Both the position numbers and the translations under genes were made by a program. A stretch of DNA of 64,000 bases, from contig NZ_PVEP01000003.1 in NCBI RefSeq assembly GCF_002973535.1, forward strand, positions 248,001-312,000. The letters are read 5' to 3'. Source of the DNA: Albidovulum denitrificans (GTDB taxonomy: Bacteria; Pseudomonadota; Alphaproteobacteria; Rhodobacterales; Rhodobacteraceae). The notes beneath the pieces were generated by a model, which ran no database searches, was not told where the DNA came from, and saw only the letters and a list, made by a program, of their open reading frames with translations. Shown in pieces: positions 9,173-18,329 of the stretch (position 1 is the stretch's first letter; every line of letters begins with the position of its first letter).

Positions 9173-9514
9173 ATGATTGACTGGTCACGAGTAAACGAAC
9201 TGAAGGGTGAAATCGGCGAGGACGGTTTTGCCGAGGTGGTGGAACTTTTCCTCGATGAGGTGGAAACCGCCATCGCGCGGCTTTCGCCCGACAGCCCCGC
9301 GCGCAAGCTGGAAACCGACATGCATTTCCTGAAGGGCAGCGCCTGGAACCTTGGTTTCGTGGAATTCGGCGCGGTCTGCCACGATGTCGGGCGCCGGGCC
9401 GCCGAGGGGGCGTTTCAGGCCGGGGATCTTGAGCGGCTGAAGGATTGCTACGGCGAATCGAAGGCCGTCTTCCTTGGCGGCATCGGCGGCAAGGGCAAGA
9501 CCTCCGCCGCCTGA
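9173..9514 (+). CDS. HPt domain phosphotransfer protein
   Basis: 113 residues from the ATG at 9173, with GGGAG about eight bases upstream. A longer frame beginning at a TTG is disfavoured. It is a single histidine-phosphotransfer domain: the motif HFLKGSAWNLG places the phospho-acceptor at His51. It would pass phosphate between a hybrid kinase receiver and a terminal receiver. It lies back to back with the receiver-PP2C gene, the most obvious partner. The C-terminus GGIGGKGKTSAA is low complexity. Confidence 0.88.
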   Translation: MIDWSRVNELKGEIGEDGFAEVVELFLDEVETAIARLSPDSPARKLETDMHFLKGSAWNLGFVEFGAVCHDVGRRAAEGAFQAGDLERLKDCYGESKAVFLGGIGGKGKTSAA

Positions 9515-9521
9515 TGACCTT

Positions 9522-10769
9522 TCAGATCAGGAATTCCGACAGCGCCTGATCGTCAGTGATGTCCTGATAGGTGAACCCCGCCGCGTCGAGCTGATCGCGC
9601 AGGCGCGTGAAGCTCTCGGGTGCCTTCGTCTCGATCCCGATCAGGACGGAACCGAAGTTGCGGGCCGATTTCTTGAGGTATTCGAATCGGGCGATGTCGT
9701 CGTCCGGCCCCAGCATCGACAGGAATTCGCGCAGGGCGCCGGGGCGCTGCGGCATGCGAAGGATGAAGTATTTCTTCAACCCCGCGAAGCGCTGCGCGCG
9801 TTCCTTGACCTCTGGCAGACGTTCAAAATCGAAATTGCCGCCCGAAGTGACGCAAACCACCGTCTTGCCACGGATCGCGTCACCCAGATCGCGCAGCGCA
9901 TCGACCGACAGCGCGCCCGCCGGTTCCAGCACGATCCCTTCGTGGTTCAGCATCTCCAGCATGGTGATGCAGATCCGGTCCTCCGGCGCCGAAAGGACGG
10001 TCGCGGGGTCCGTCGCGGAGAGGCGTGCAAAGGTCGTCTCCCCCATCCGCGCGACGGCGGCGCCATCGACGAAGCTGTTGACCTTGTTCAGCGTCACCGG
10101 CGCCCCGGCCTTCAGCGCGGCGGCAAAACTCGCCCCACCTGCGGGTTCGATATAGCGGAAGGCCACATCCGGCGCCGTATCGGACAGATAGCCGGTGACA
10201 CCGGCGGCCAGACCGCCGCCGCCGACGGGCAGGATGACCAGATCGGGGGCCGTCCCCATCTGCGCCACGATCTCCGCCCCCACGCTCGCCTGCCCCTCGA
10301 TCACGTCGGGGTCATCGAAGGGGGCGAGGAACCAGGCGTCCTGATCCGCCGAAAACGCCTTTGCCGCCGCAAGCGTCTGGTCGAAATAGTCGCCGGTCAG
10401 CCGGATCTCCACATTATCGCCGCCGAAGACACGGGTCTTGTCGATCTTCTGCTGCGGCGTGGTGACGGGCATGAAGACCGTCCCCATGACGCCGAAATGC
10501 CGGCAGGCGAAGGCCACGCCCTGCGCGTGGTTCCCGGCGCTGGCGCAGACAAAGCGGCGCTGGTCGGGGCGGTCAGCCAGAACCTTGCGCATGGCGTTGA
10601 AGGCGCCACGCAGCTTGTAGCTGCGCACGGGGGTCAGATCCTCGCGCTTCAGCCAGATGTCGGCCCCGTAGCGGGCGGAAAGGAAATCGTTGCGCTGCAA
10701 CGGCGTCTCGGGGAAAAGCGACCGGATCGCCCCGGCCGCCGTCACCGCATCTTTGGAAAACCCGCCCAT
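9522..10769 (-). CDS. ilvA: Threonine ammonia-lyase (threonine deaminase)
   Basis: 415 residues from the ATG at 10769, preceded by AAGGA at good spacing. This fold-type II PLP enzyme has its cofactor lysine at K52 (RSYKLRGA), substrate loop ASAGNHAQGV and PLP phosphate loop VGGGGLAAGV. A C-terminal regulatory ACT-like region begins near KKYFILRMPQRPGALREFL. It converts threonine to 2-oxobutyrate, the first committed step to isoleucine. The short regulatory tail (one ACT-like domain) resembles the shorter IlvA form. It is convergent with the HPt gene (7-base gap). Confidence 0.93.
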   Translation of the reverse strand: MGGFSKDAVTAAGAIRSLFPETPLQRNDFLSARYGADIWLKREDLTPVRSYKLRGAFNAMRKVLADRPDQRRFVCASAGNHAQGVAFACRHFGVMGTVFMPVTTPQQKIDKTRVFGGDNVEIRLTGDYFDQTLAAAKAFSADQDAWFLAPFDDPDVIEGQASVGAEIVAQMGTAPDLVILPVGGGGLAAGVTGYLSDTAPDVAFRYIEPAGGASFAAALKAGAPVTLNKVNSFVDGAAVARMGETTFARLSATDPATVLSAPEDRICITMLEMLNHEGIVLEPAGALSVDALRDLGDAIRGKTVVCVTSGGNFDFERLPEVKERAQRFAGLKKYFILRMPQRPGALREFLSMLGPDDDIARFEYLKKSARNFGSVLIGIETKAPESFTRLRDQLDAAGFTYQDITDDQALSEFLI

Positions 10770-10809
10770 TCCTGATCCTTCCGCGTCTGCCGAAAGCCGC
10801 CCTGCCCCG

Positions 10810-11541
10810 TCAGGCCAGCGGACGACCCTCAACATAATGGCCGTAGATCGTGGTCAGGATACTGGCCCCGACCATTGTCTTGATCCAGGCCGTGACAAAG
10901 GTCCAGGCCATCGCCAGCGGCATGACGTTTATCAGGCTGAGGACCGGCAGGTGGATCAGGACGCTTCCCAGAACCGCAAGGATCGCCAGCACCAAAAGGT
11001 CCCCCATCGCGCCGTTGGTCGCCCCCCAGGCGTCACCAAGGCTCAGGCTGTCGCCCAGCGCCGCCGCGGGCAAAAGCGGGCTAAGCCGCAGGGCCAGAAG
11101 GACGGCCGGCACGAAGACCACCAGGCTCGCCAGTATCGACATTGCCATACTGTTCACAGGCGCGAAGCGTGACACGAGGAAGGCCAGGATCACCACAACG
11201 ATGGCCAGCGCCACGCCGATCAGGATGCTGTAGCCAAGATAGGCCAGCATCCGGCCGCCATGGAAGGCCGGAAGGAAGGCGCCCGGCTGTTCCACCCGCA
11301 GGACGAACCTGTGCCAGGCGACCGCGATCCAAAGGCTCGACACAAGGGTCAGCAGGGACAGAAGGATCACGTTCAGGGTCCCTCCCCCGACAGCGCCCTC
11401 GATCGCCCCCATGGCATGACGACTGACCAGCAGCGTCGCGATAAGCTGGACCAGAAACAGCAGGCCCGAGATTCGGATCGCCGCGCCGAGATTGCCAAAG
11501 ACCTGCTTCACCGAATGCAGGAAGAGTTGAACGCCTTTCAC
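10810..11541 (-). CDS. Integral membrane protein of unknown function
   Basis: About 243 residues from a GTG at 11541, which has a good GGAGG just upstream; the open frame extends to 11640 without a better start. About six hydrophobic segments are visible (for example ISGLLFLVQLIATLL and LAIVVVILAFLVSRF), separated by short loops, one carrying AWHRFVLRVEQPG. The overall pattern resembles uncharacterised YciC-like membrane proteins. It lies 40 bases upstream of ilvA on the same strand and divergent from argG. No function can be assigned. Confidence 0.75.
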   Translation of the reverse strand: MKGVQLFLHSVKQVFGNLGAAIRISGLLFLVQLIATLLVSRHAMGAIEGAVGGGTLNVILLSLLTLVSSLWIAVAWHRFVLRVEQPGAFLPAFHGGRMLAYLGYSILIGVALAIVVVILAFLVSRFAPVNSMAMSILASLVVFVPAVLLALRLSPLLPAAALGDSLSLGDAWGATNGAMGDLLVLAILAVLGSVLIHLPVLSLINVMPLAMAWTFVTAWIKTMVGASILTTIYGHYVEGRPLA

Positions 11542-11684
11542 ATGACCCTCCGAAATATCCCGTCCGCGCATAGGGAAGAAGCGGCGCGGGCGTGTCAACC
11601 GGAACCCTGCCTGCCCGCCGCTCCTTGCCCTGCCGGTCAATCTTCGCTAAGCGCCTGCGGAACGCTCTTCGCGAAGGAGTCCCC

Positions 11685-12914
11685 ATGTCCGCGCCCAAGA
11701 AAGTCGTGCTGGCCTATTCCGGCGGCCTCGACACCTCGATCATCCTGAAATGGCTACAGACCGAATACGGCTGCGAGGTCATCACCTTCACCGCCGATCT
11801 CGGTCAGGGCGAGGAACTGGAACCCGCGCGGTCCAAGGCGCTGATGCTGGGCATCAAGGAAGAGAACATCCATATCGTCGACGTGCGCGAGGAATTCGTG
11901 CGCGACTTCGTCTTCCCGATGTTCCGGGCCAATGCGGTCTATGAGGGGCTTTACCTTCTTGGCACCTCGATCGCGCGGCCGCTGATTTCCAAGCACCTCG
12001 TCGATATCGCCCATCAACATGGCGCCGATGCCGTGTCCCATGGCGCGACCGGCAAGGGCAACGATCAGGTGAGGTTCGAGCTTTCGGCCTATGCGCTTGA
12101 CCCCGCGATCCGGGTCATCGCGCCGTGGCGGGAATGGGACCTGTCGAGCCGGACCAAGCTTCTGGAATTCGCCGAACAGAACCAGATTCCGATCGCCAAG
12201 AACAAACGGGGCGAGGCGCCCTTTTCCGTCGATGCGAACCTGCTGCACACCTCGTCGGAAGGCCGCGTTCTGGAGGACCCCGCCGTCGAGGCGCCCGATT
12301 ACGTCGCCCAGCGCATCGTCGCGGTCGAGGATGCGCCCGACACGCCGGAATTCATCGAGGTCACCTTTGAAAAGGGCGACCCGGTCGCGATCAACGGTGA
12401 GGCGCTGAGCCCCGCGACGATCCTGACGCGCCTGAACGAATATGGTGCGAAACACGGGATCGGGCTTCTCGATTTCGTCGAAAACCGCTTTGTCGGTATG
12501 AAATCGCGCGGCGTCTATGAGACGCCCGGCGGCACGATCCTTCTGGAGGCCCATCGCGGGATCGAGCAGATCACGCTCGACAGCGGGTCGGGGCATCTGA
12601 AGGATTCGATCATGCCGCGCTACGCGGAACTGATCTATAACGGCTTCTGGTTCTCACCCGAGCGCGAGATGCTGCAAGCCCTGATCGACAAGAGCCAGGA
12701 GCGCGTGTCGGGTACCGTCCGGCTGAAGCTTTACAAGGGCTCCGCCCGCACCGTCGCGCGCTGGTCCGATCAGTCGCTTTATTCCGAGAAGCATGTCACG
12801 TTCGAAGAGGACGCGGGCGCCTACGACCAGAAGGACGCCGAAGGCTTCATCCGCCTGAACGCGCTGCGCCTGAAACTGATCGCCACGCGGAACGCGCGGG
12901 GCGAGGGGAAGTAG
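11685..12914 (+). CDS. argG: Argininosuccinate synthase
   Basis: 409 residues from the ATG at 11685, preceded by GAAGGAG. The N-terminal PP-loop ATP-binding motif is AYSGGLDTS, followed by [17 protein letters not shown]; the [23 protein letters not shown] and [10 protein letters not shown] blocks are all present. The enzyme condenses citrulline and aspartate with ATP to argininosuccinate, the penultimate step of arginine synthesis. A clear intrinsic terminator follows within 25 bases, so it is probably monocistronic. Confidence 0.97.
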   Translation: MSAPKKVVLAYSGGLDTSIILKWLQTEYGCEVITFTADLGQGEELEPARSKALMLGIKEENIHIVDVREEFVRDFVFPMFRANAVYEGLYLLGTSIARPLISKHLVDIAHQHGADAVSHGATGKGNDQVRFELSAYALDPAIRVIAPWREWDLSSRTKLLEFAEQNQIPIAKNKRGEAPFSVDANLLHTSSEGRVLEDPAVEAPDYVAQRIVAVEDAPDTPEFIEVTFEKGDPVAINGEALSPATILTRLNEYGAKHGIGLLDFVENRFVGMKSRGVYETPGGTILLEAHRGIEQITLDSGSGHLKDSIMPRYAELIYNGFWFSPEREMLQALIDKSQERVSGTVRLKLYKGSARTVARWSDQSLYSEKHVTFEEDAGAYDQKDAEGFIRLNALRLKLIATRNARGEGK

Positions 12915-12938
12915 GGGGCGAAAGCGCCGGAAGATTGG

Positions 12939-12969
12939 AAAGGGGGAGGTTTCGGCCTTCCCCTTTTTT
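12939..12969 (+). terminator. Intrinsic terminator of argG
   Basis: An imperfect 10-base stem, AAGGGGGAGG with CCTTCCCCTT and one G-T pair, closes the loop TTTCGG. It is followed directly by a run of T residues. It begins 24 bases after the argG stop. Confidence 0.8.
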
Positions 12970-13022
12970 CATGTTGGCAGGGATTCCGACATCTTCACCA
13001 CCATCGCATGGGCCGACCTTCG

Positions 13023-13247
13023 TCAGGCCTTTGCGAGTCTCTCGATGGTAACGTCGGGTAGACCGCCGCCGACGAGATGTTGATGGCTGTAGTCGTCCCC
13101 AAGTTCTCGCATCCGTTCACCGCATAATTTGGCGAATGCCGCGAAGCGCTCTGCATCAGCAGCACTTTCAAAGCAAATCGCCACCCTCTCCAGTTCAAGA
13201 AGTTGGCCATCGACACGGGTAAATAGCTTGAATGATGGACCCGCCAT
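13023..13247 (-). CDS. Small hypothetical protein (74 aa)
   Basis: 74 residues from an ATG at 13247 with GGAG at good spacing upstream. It begins MAGPSFKLFTRVDGQLLELE and ends with TIERLAKA; it has no signal peptide, membrane segment or recognised motif. The stretch looks noticeably lower in GC and less biased at third positions than its neighbours argG and aroC, which suggests recent acquisition or a non-coding remnant. A competing 126-codon frame overlaps on the same strand but has less protein-like composition and no clear ribosome site. No function is proposed. Confidence 0.5.
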   Translation of the reverse strand: MAGPSFKLFTRVDGQLLELERVAICFESAADAERFAAFAKLCGERMRELGDDYSHQHLVGGGLPDVTIERLAKA

Positions 13248-13352
13248 TCACTCCATTCCTTCGTTGTCTGCGCGAGGTTGCGGAACCATGCCACCAAAGG
13301 CAACGGGCTTTCTTCTACCTGATCCCGCTGGCACCAGACACCGTCCTCAGCG

Positions 13353-14456
13353 TCACCCGATCCTGCCCCCCGCATCCCCCACCTGCCCCCGGTGCAGCAG
13401 CAGGTGATCGAGGATCACGCAGGCCATCATCGCCTCGCCCACCGGCACGGCGCGAATGCCGACGCAGGGGTCATGGCGGCCCTTGGTGACGATCTCCGTC
13501 TCCTCGCCCGCGATGGTGATGGTCTTGCGCGGGGTGAGGATGGATGAGGTCGGCTTGACGGCAAAGCGCACCACAACATCCTGCCCGGTGGAAATCCCGC
13601 CAAGGATGCCGCCCGCGTGGTTCGAGGAAAACCGGGGCCTGCCGTCATTGCCCAAGAAGATTTCATCGGCATTCTCGATCCCGGTCAGGTCCGCCGCCGC
13701 CATCCCCTCGCCGATCTCCACCCCTTTCACGGCGTTGATCGACATCATCGCGGCCGCCAGATCGGTGTCGAGCTTGCCGTAGATCGGCGCGCCAAGACCT
13801 GCGGGAACGCCCGAGGCCACGACCTCGACCACCGCGCCCACCGAATTGCCGGATTTGCGCAGCTCATCCAGATGCGCGGCCCAGATCGCGGCGGCGCTGG
13901 CGTCGGGGCTCCAGAAGGGGTTCTGCCCGATCTGGCCCATGTCGAAGCGGTCGCGGTCGGCCTTCAGCCGCCCCATCTGCACCATGTAGCCGGTGATCTT
14001 CACCTCCGGCGCCAGCAGGTCCAGCGCCGCCCGCGCGACGCCCCCCGCCGCCACCCGCGCCGCCGTCTCGCGGGCAGAGGACCTGCCGCCGCCCCTCGGG
14101 TCGCGGATGCCGTATTTCTGCCAATAGGTAATGTCGGCATGGCCAGGGCGGAACTTCTGCGCGATCTCGGAATAATCCTTCGACCGCTGGTCGGTATTCT
14201 CGATCATCAACTGGATCGGCGTCCCGGTCGTGCGCCCCTCATAGACGCCGGACAGGATCTTGACCTGATCGGCCTCGCGCCGCTGGGTCGTGTACTTGTT
14301 CTGCCCCGGCTTGCGCAGGTCGAGCCAGTGTTGAAGCATCGCCTCATCCACCGCCACCCCCGGCGGACAGCCATCGACGGTCGCGCCAAGCGCGGGTCCG
14401 TGGCTTTCGCCCCAGGTCGTCACGCGGAAGAGATGGCCGAAGGTATTAAGGCTCAT
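13353..14456 (-). CDS. aroC: Chorismate synthase
   Basis: 367 residues from the ATG at 14456. The N-terminus [20 protein letters not shown] contains the first family signature; [18 protein letters not shown] and the later [16 protein letters not shown] and GISTGQ blocks follow. The enzyme makes chorismate from EPSP in the shikimate pathway with reduced FMN. The intergenic region upstream carries a repeated hairpin element and, on the other strand, the leader of the thiamine operon. Confidence 0.97.
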   Translation of the reverse strand: MSLNTFGHLFRVTTWGESHGPALGATVDGCPPGVAVDEAMLQHWLDLRKPGQNKYTTQRREADQVKILSGVYEGRTTGTPIQLMIENTDQRSKDYSEIAQKFRPGHADITYWQKYGIRDPRGGGRSSARETAARVAAGGVARAALDLLAPEVKITGYMVQMGRLKADRDRFDMGQIGQNPFWSPDASAAAIWAAHLDELRKSGNSVGAVVEVVASGVPAGLGAPIYGKLDTDLAAAMMSINAVKGVEIGEGMAAADLTGIENADEIFLGNDGRPRFSSNHAGGILGGISTGQDVVVRFAVKPTSSILTPRKTITIAGEETEIVTKGRHDPCVGIRAVPVGEAMMACVILDHLLLHRGQVGDAGGRIG

Positions 14457-14517
14457 GGGCTGGCTCCTGTGCTGCAAGCGGCATAACGAAGGGCGCGCCG
14501 CCGCTCAAGCATTCGCT

Positions 14518-14587
14518 CCTTTCATCTTGCCGGAAATACCTCGGGGTGAATGCGGGTCCAAAGGCCCGCAGAGGGGCAGCGCCCCTT
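14518..14587 (-). repeat. Intergenic repeat: GGTATTTCCGGCAAGATGAAAG element with hairpins
   Basis: On the minus strand this reads a hairpin (AAGGGGC/GCCCCTC), a second hairpin (TGCGGG/CCCGCA), then a GAGGTATTT tract ending in a GATGAAAG box. The same arrangement of GC-rich hairpin, GGAGTATTT and a GATGAAAG box recurs at 36571-36625, and the tail alone recurs at 61751-61774. It sits just upstream of aroC and looks like a dispersed family-specific element. Its function is unknown. Confidence 0.55.
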
Positions 14588-14621
14588 CCGCCCTTGCCGC
14601 CGCCACACATTCCGCTATGGT

Positions 14622-14713
14622 GCGCCTCACCTCGGGGTGCTCTGGCGACAGGGCTGAGATGCGCAAGCGAACCCGTAGAACCTGAACCGGTTAAGACCGG
14701 CGGAGGGAAGGTA
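14622..14713 (+). promoter_or_regulatory. TPP riboswitch (THI element)
   Basis: The conserved core is readable: CTCGGGGTGCTC, then GGCTGAGATG (the pyrimidine-sensor arm), then ACCCGTAGAACCTGAACCGG (the pyrophosphate arm), closing with GGCGGAGGGA. It lies 52 bases upstream of the first thiB, whose ribosome site GGAGG is at 14754-14758. Binding of thiamine pyrophosphate should switch off the downstream thiB-thiB-thiP-thiQ operon, probably at translation, since no T-tailed terminator is seen. Confidence 0.93.
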
Positions 14714-14764
14714 CGGCCAAAGGCCATCGCCATCTCCGCCCGCCTGACCATTGGAGGATGAGAG

Positions 14765-15757
14765 ATGAGGACCATCATTTCTCCGGCTCTGATGATCGCG
14801 GGATGCCTGACAGCCAGCACGGTGCTGGCCGGGGGCAAGCCCGAACTGATCGTCCTTGCGCCGGATTATTTCGCGTCGGAATGGGGACCGGGACCCCGGA
14901 TAGAAAGCGGTTTCGAAAGCCGCTGCGGCTGTGATTTGCGGTTCGTGACCGGCGATCTGCTGTCGCGGCTGCGCCTTGACGGCGGCGCGGGCGCCGATGT
15001 GGTGATCGGCCTTTCGACCGACCAGACCGCCGCGGCCCGCGCCACCGGGCTTTTCGCGCCCCATGGCCTGAACCTGTCGGTGCTGACCCTGCCGGTTGCC
15101 TGGACCGACCCGGATTTCGTCCCCTTCAACTGGGGCGAGACCGCCTTTGTCTATGACCGCACGCGCCTGCCCGATCCGCCGGACAGTTTGCAGGCGCTGA
15201 TCGACGCGCCCGATGATCTGAAGATCGTCATCCAGGACCCGCGCACCTCGGCTTCGGGTCTTGCGCTGGTGCTGTGGGTCGATGCGATCCATGGCGACGG
15301 CGCGGCCGAGGTCTGGCGCAGGCTCAGGCCCAAGATCCTGACGGTGACGCCGGGCTGGTCGGAATCCTATGGCCTTTTCACCGCGGGTGAAGCCGACATG
15401 GTGATGAGCTACACCACCTCCCCCGCCTATCACCTGATCGCCGAAAAGGACGACACCAAGCGCGCGGCGATCTTCCCCGAAGGGCATTACTTCATGGCCG
15501 AACTGGTGGGGCGGCTGACAAGTTCGGACCAGCCGGAGCTGGCCGGGCAGTTCATGGACTATGTGCTGTCCGAGGATTTCCAGAAGATGATCCCGACCGC
15601 CAACTGGTCCTATCCGGCGGTGATGTTTGAAGGCGCCCTGCCGCCGGAGTTCGCCGCGCTGGCGCGGCCCGAAAAGACACTGTTCCTGCCCGAAGCGCAA
15701 GTCGAGGCGCGCCGCGAGACGGCCATCGCGACCTGGCGGAAGGAGATGACCGAATGA
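14765..15757 (+). CDS. thiB: Thiamine ABC transporter substrate-binding protein (first copy)
   Basis: 330 residues with an N-terminal signal peptide ending near STVLAGG. The mature part is an extracellular solute-binding fold with the ThiB-like stretches YFASEWGPGP, CGCDLRF, TPGWSESYGLF and SYTTSPAYHLIAE. It would deliver thiamine (or its phosphates) to ThiPQ in the periplasm. It is the first gene after the TPP riboswitch and is followed 17 bases later by a paralogous thiB. The start ATG has TTGGAGG nine bases upstream. Confidence 0.9.
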   Translation: MRTIISPALMIAGCLTASTVLAGGKPELIVLAPDYFASEWGPGPRIESGFESRCGCDLRFVTGDLLSRLRLDGGAGADVVIGLSTDQTAAARATGLFAPHGLNLSVLTLPVAWTDPDFVPFNWGETAFVYDRTRLPDPPDSLQALIDAPDDLKIVIQDPRTSASGLALVLWVDAIHGDGAAEVWRRLRPKILTVTPGWSESYGLFTAGEADMVMSYTTSPAYHLIAEKDDTKRAAIFPEGHYFMAELVGRLTSSDQPELAGQFMDYVLSEDFQKMIPTANWSYPAVMFEGALPPEFAALARPEKTLFLPEAQVEARRETAIATWRKEMTE

Positions 15758-15774
15758 TCCCGAAGGAGAGACCG

Positions 15775-16782
15775 ATGACACGCTACGCCCCGACCGCCAC
15801 GTTGACCGCCGCGCTGACCCTGGCCGCCGCCCCCATGGCCGTGGCAGAGGAAAAGCCCGTTCTGACCGTCTACACCTATGACAGCTTCGTCTCTGACTGG
15901 GGGCCGGGGCCGAAGATCGAGGCGGCGTTCGAGGAAACCTGCGGCTGCGACCTGCGCTTCGTGACCGCGGGCGACGGCGCCGCGCTGCTGGCACGTCTGC
16001 TGCTTGAGGGTGACCATACCGAGGCGGACGTGGTCCTTGGCCTCGACACCAACCTGACGGCGCGTGCGGCGCAAAGCGGCCTGTTCGCGGAAAGCGGGCT
16101 GGGCGGCGTGACTTACGACCTGCCCGTCGCGTGGGACGATCCGATCTTCGTCCCCTATGACTGGGGCTATTTCGCCTTTGTCTATGACAAGACCAAGGTC
16201 GCCGAGGTCCCGGCCGACTTCGAGGCCCTCGCCGCCTCGGACCTGAAGGTCGTGATCGAGGACCCGCGGTCTTCCACCCCCGGTCTTGGCCTTCTCCTCT
16301 GGGTCAAGGAGGCTTATGGCGACAAGGCCGCCGCGATCTGGGAGGGGCTTTCCGACAATATCGTCACGGTCACGCCCGGCTGGTCGGAAGCCTATGACAT
16401 GTTCCTGCGCGGTGAGGCCGACATGGTCCTGTCCTACACCACCTCGCCCGCCTATCACCTGATCGCCGAAGGCGATGACAGCAAGGCGGCGGCGGCGTTC
16501 CGCGAAGGCCACTACCTACAGGTTGAGGTCGCGGGCAAGGTGGCGGCAAGCGATCAGGTCGCGCTGGCGGACCAGTTCCTGGCCTTCATCGGGACCGAGG
16601 CGTTTCAATCGGTGATCCCGGAAACGAACTGGATGTATCCCGCCGTGACGCCGGAAGGCGGGCTTCCGGCCGGGTTTGACACGCTCGTCACCCCGGATAA
16701 GGCGCTGCTGTTCCCGGCGGAGAAGGCAGAGGCGGTCCGCGATGCGGCGATCTCCGAATGGCGGGCGGCGCTAAGCCGGTGA
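15775..16782 (+). CDS. thiB: Thiamine ABC transporter substrate-binding protein (second copy)
   Basis: 335 residues from the ATG at 15775, chosen for its AAGGAG; a frame starting at 15754 lacks one and would overlap the preceding gene. The signal peptide ends near PMAVAEEKP. The mature protein shares long blocks with the copy just upstream (SDWGPGPKIEAAFEETCGCD, TPGWSEAYDMF, SYTTSPAYHLIAE), so this is a tandem duplication that has diverged. It is probably the canonical ThiB partner of ThiP, whose start overlaps its end. The two copies could differ in ligand, for example thiamine versus a precursor. Confidence 0.92.
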   Translation: MTRYAPTATLTAALTLAAAPMAVAEEKPVLTVYTYDSFVSDWGPGPKIEAAFEETCGCDLRFVTAGDGAALLARLLLEGDHTEADVVLGLDTNLTARAAQSGLFAESGLGGVTYDLPVAWDDPIFVPYDWGYFAFVYDKTKVAEVPADFEALAASDLKVVIEDPRSSTPGLGLLLWVKEAYGDKAAAIWEGLSDNIVTVTPGWSEAYDMFLRGEADMVLSYTTSPAYHLIAEGDDSKAAAAFREGHYLQVEVAGKVAASDQVALADQFLAFIGTEAFQSVIPETNWMYPAVTPEGGLPAGFDTLVTPDKALLFPAEKAEAVRDAAISEWRAALSR

Positions 16783-18329
16783 GGCCGGGGGCGCTTCCCC
16801 TTGCGGCGGGCGGGGCGGCGGCGGTCGCGGCCCTTCTGACCATCGGCACGCTGCTGGCGGTGCTGGCGCGGGCGGGGGGGGCGGCCTGGCCCGATGCCGC
16901 CGACTGGGCGGCGCTGCGCTTCACGCTGTGGCAGGCGGTGCTGTCGGCGGGCCTCAGCGTCCTTCTGGCCGTGCCGGTCGCGCGCGCGCTGGCGCGGCGG
17001 CGCTTTCCGGGGCGGGGGCTTTTCATCACGCTCCTTGGCGCGCCCTTCATCCTGCCGGTGATCGTCGCCGTCATGGGTATCCTCGCGATCTTTGGCCGCG
17101 CGGGGCTGTTCAACACGGCCCTTGGCGCCATCGGGGTTGCGCCCGTTTCGATCTACGGGCTGACCGGGGTGGTGCTGGCGCATGTGTTCTTCAACCTGCC
17201 ACTGGCCGTGCGGCTGATCCTTCAGGGCTGGCTGGCCATTCCCGCCGAACGCTTCCGACTCGCCGCCGCGCTGGGCTTCACCGCCCGCGACATCGCCCGC
17301 CATCTGGAACGCCCGATGCTGCGTGAAGTGGTGCCGGGCATCGCGGTCACGATCTTCCTGATCTGCCTGACGAGCTTTGCGGTCGCGCTGACGCTGGGCG
17401 GCGGGCCAAAGGCGACGACCATCGAACTGGCCATCTATCAGGCGTTCCGCTTCGATTTCGACCTTGGCCGGGCGGCGATGCTGGCGGGGATGCAACTGGT
17501 CCTTTGCGCCGTCACGGCAGCGCTGGCCGCGAGGTTAAGCCTGCCACCGGCCTTCGGGGCGGGGCTTGATACCTCCCAGCGGCGCTGGGACGGGACCGGG
17601 CGCTGGGTGCGGCTGGCCGACGGGGCGGCCATCGGCGCGGCGGCCGTCTTTCTGCTCTTGCCGCTCGGCGCGGTCGCGGCAGAGGGGCTGCCCCGGCTTT
17701 TGTCGCTGCCCGCGCCGGTCTGGCAGGCGGCGGGGTTGTCGCTGGCCGTGTCCCTTGCCGCGACCGCGTTGGCGATGGCGCTGGCGCTGCCGATCGCCCT
17801 TGGCGCAGCGCGGTTTCGGCGCGGGCGGGCGTTTGAGATCCTGGGGATGCTGCCGCTCGCCACCTCGGCATTGGTCGTTGGCACGGGCCTGTTCCTGATC
17901 CTGCGCCCCGTCACGTCGCCGGGGGCGCTGGCCCTGCCGGTGACGGCGCTGGTCAACGCGGTGATGGCCCTGCCCTTCTGCCTGCGCGCCCTGATCCCGG
18001 CGGCGCGACGGGTGGAGGCGGATTATGCCCGGCTGGCCGACAGCCTTGGCATGACCGGCCTGGCGCGGCTGCGCTACCTGACCCTGCCCCGGATGCGGCG
18101 GCCTTTGGGGTTTGCCGCCGGGCTGACCGCGGCGCTGTCGATGGGCGATCTTGGCGTCATCACGCTTTTCGCCGATCCTGAGCGCGCGACGCTGCCCCTG
18201 CAGATGTACCGCCTGATGTCGGCCTACCGGCTGGCGGATGCGGCGGGGGCGGCGCTGTTGCTGATGGGGCTGAGCTTCGGGCTCTTCTGGATATTCGATC
18301 GTGGGGGGCGCGCCGATGCTGCTGTTTGA
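16758..18329 (+). CDS. thiP: Thiamine ABC transporter permease
   Basis: 523 residues with two fused permease modules and about 12 hydrophobic segments, as usual for ThiP. Both modules carry an EAA-type loop (AALGFTARDIARHLERPML and ADSLGMTGLARLRYLTLP). The ATG at 16758 overlaps the second thiB by 25 bases. An in-frame GTG at 16779 gives a GTGA overlap and is an equally good start. It works with ThiB and ThiQ in inner-membrane thiamine import. Confidence 0.93.
   Translation: MAGGAKPVRPGALPLAAGGAAAVAALLTIGTLLAVLARAGGAAWPDAADWAALRFTLWQAVLSAGLSVLLAVPVARALARRRFPGRGLFITLLGAPFILPVIVAVMGILAIFGRAGLFNTALGAIGVAPVSIYGLTGVVLAHVFFNLPLAVRLILQGWLAIPAERFRLAAALGFTARDIARHLERPMLREVVPGIAVTIFLICLTSFAVALTLGGGPKATTIELAIYQAFRFDFDLGRAAMLAGMQLVLCAVTAALAARLSLPPAFGAGLDTSQRRWDGTGRWVRLADGAAIGAAAVFLLLPLGAVAAEGLPRLLSLPAPVWQAAGLSLAVSLAATALAMALALPIALGAARFRRGRAFEILGMLPLATSALVVGTGLFLILRPVTSPGALALPVTALVNAVMALPFCLRALIPAARRVEADYARLADSLGMTGLARLRYLTLPRMRRPLGFAAGLTAALSMGDLGVITLFADPERATLPLQMYRLMSAYRLADAAGAALLLMGLSFGLFWIFDRGGRADAAV

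Noticed and set aside
12995-13375. 126-codon minus-strand ORF between argG and aroC
   Set aside because: It overlaps the 74-codon frame, which has a better ribosome site and more protein-like sequence. It also runs into the end of aroC.
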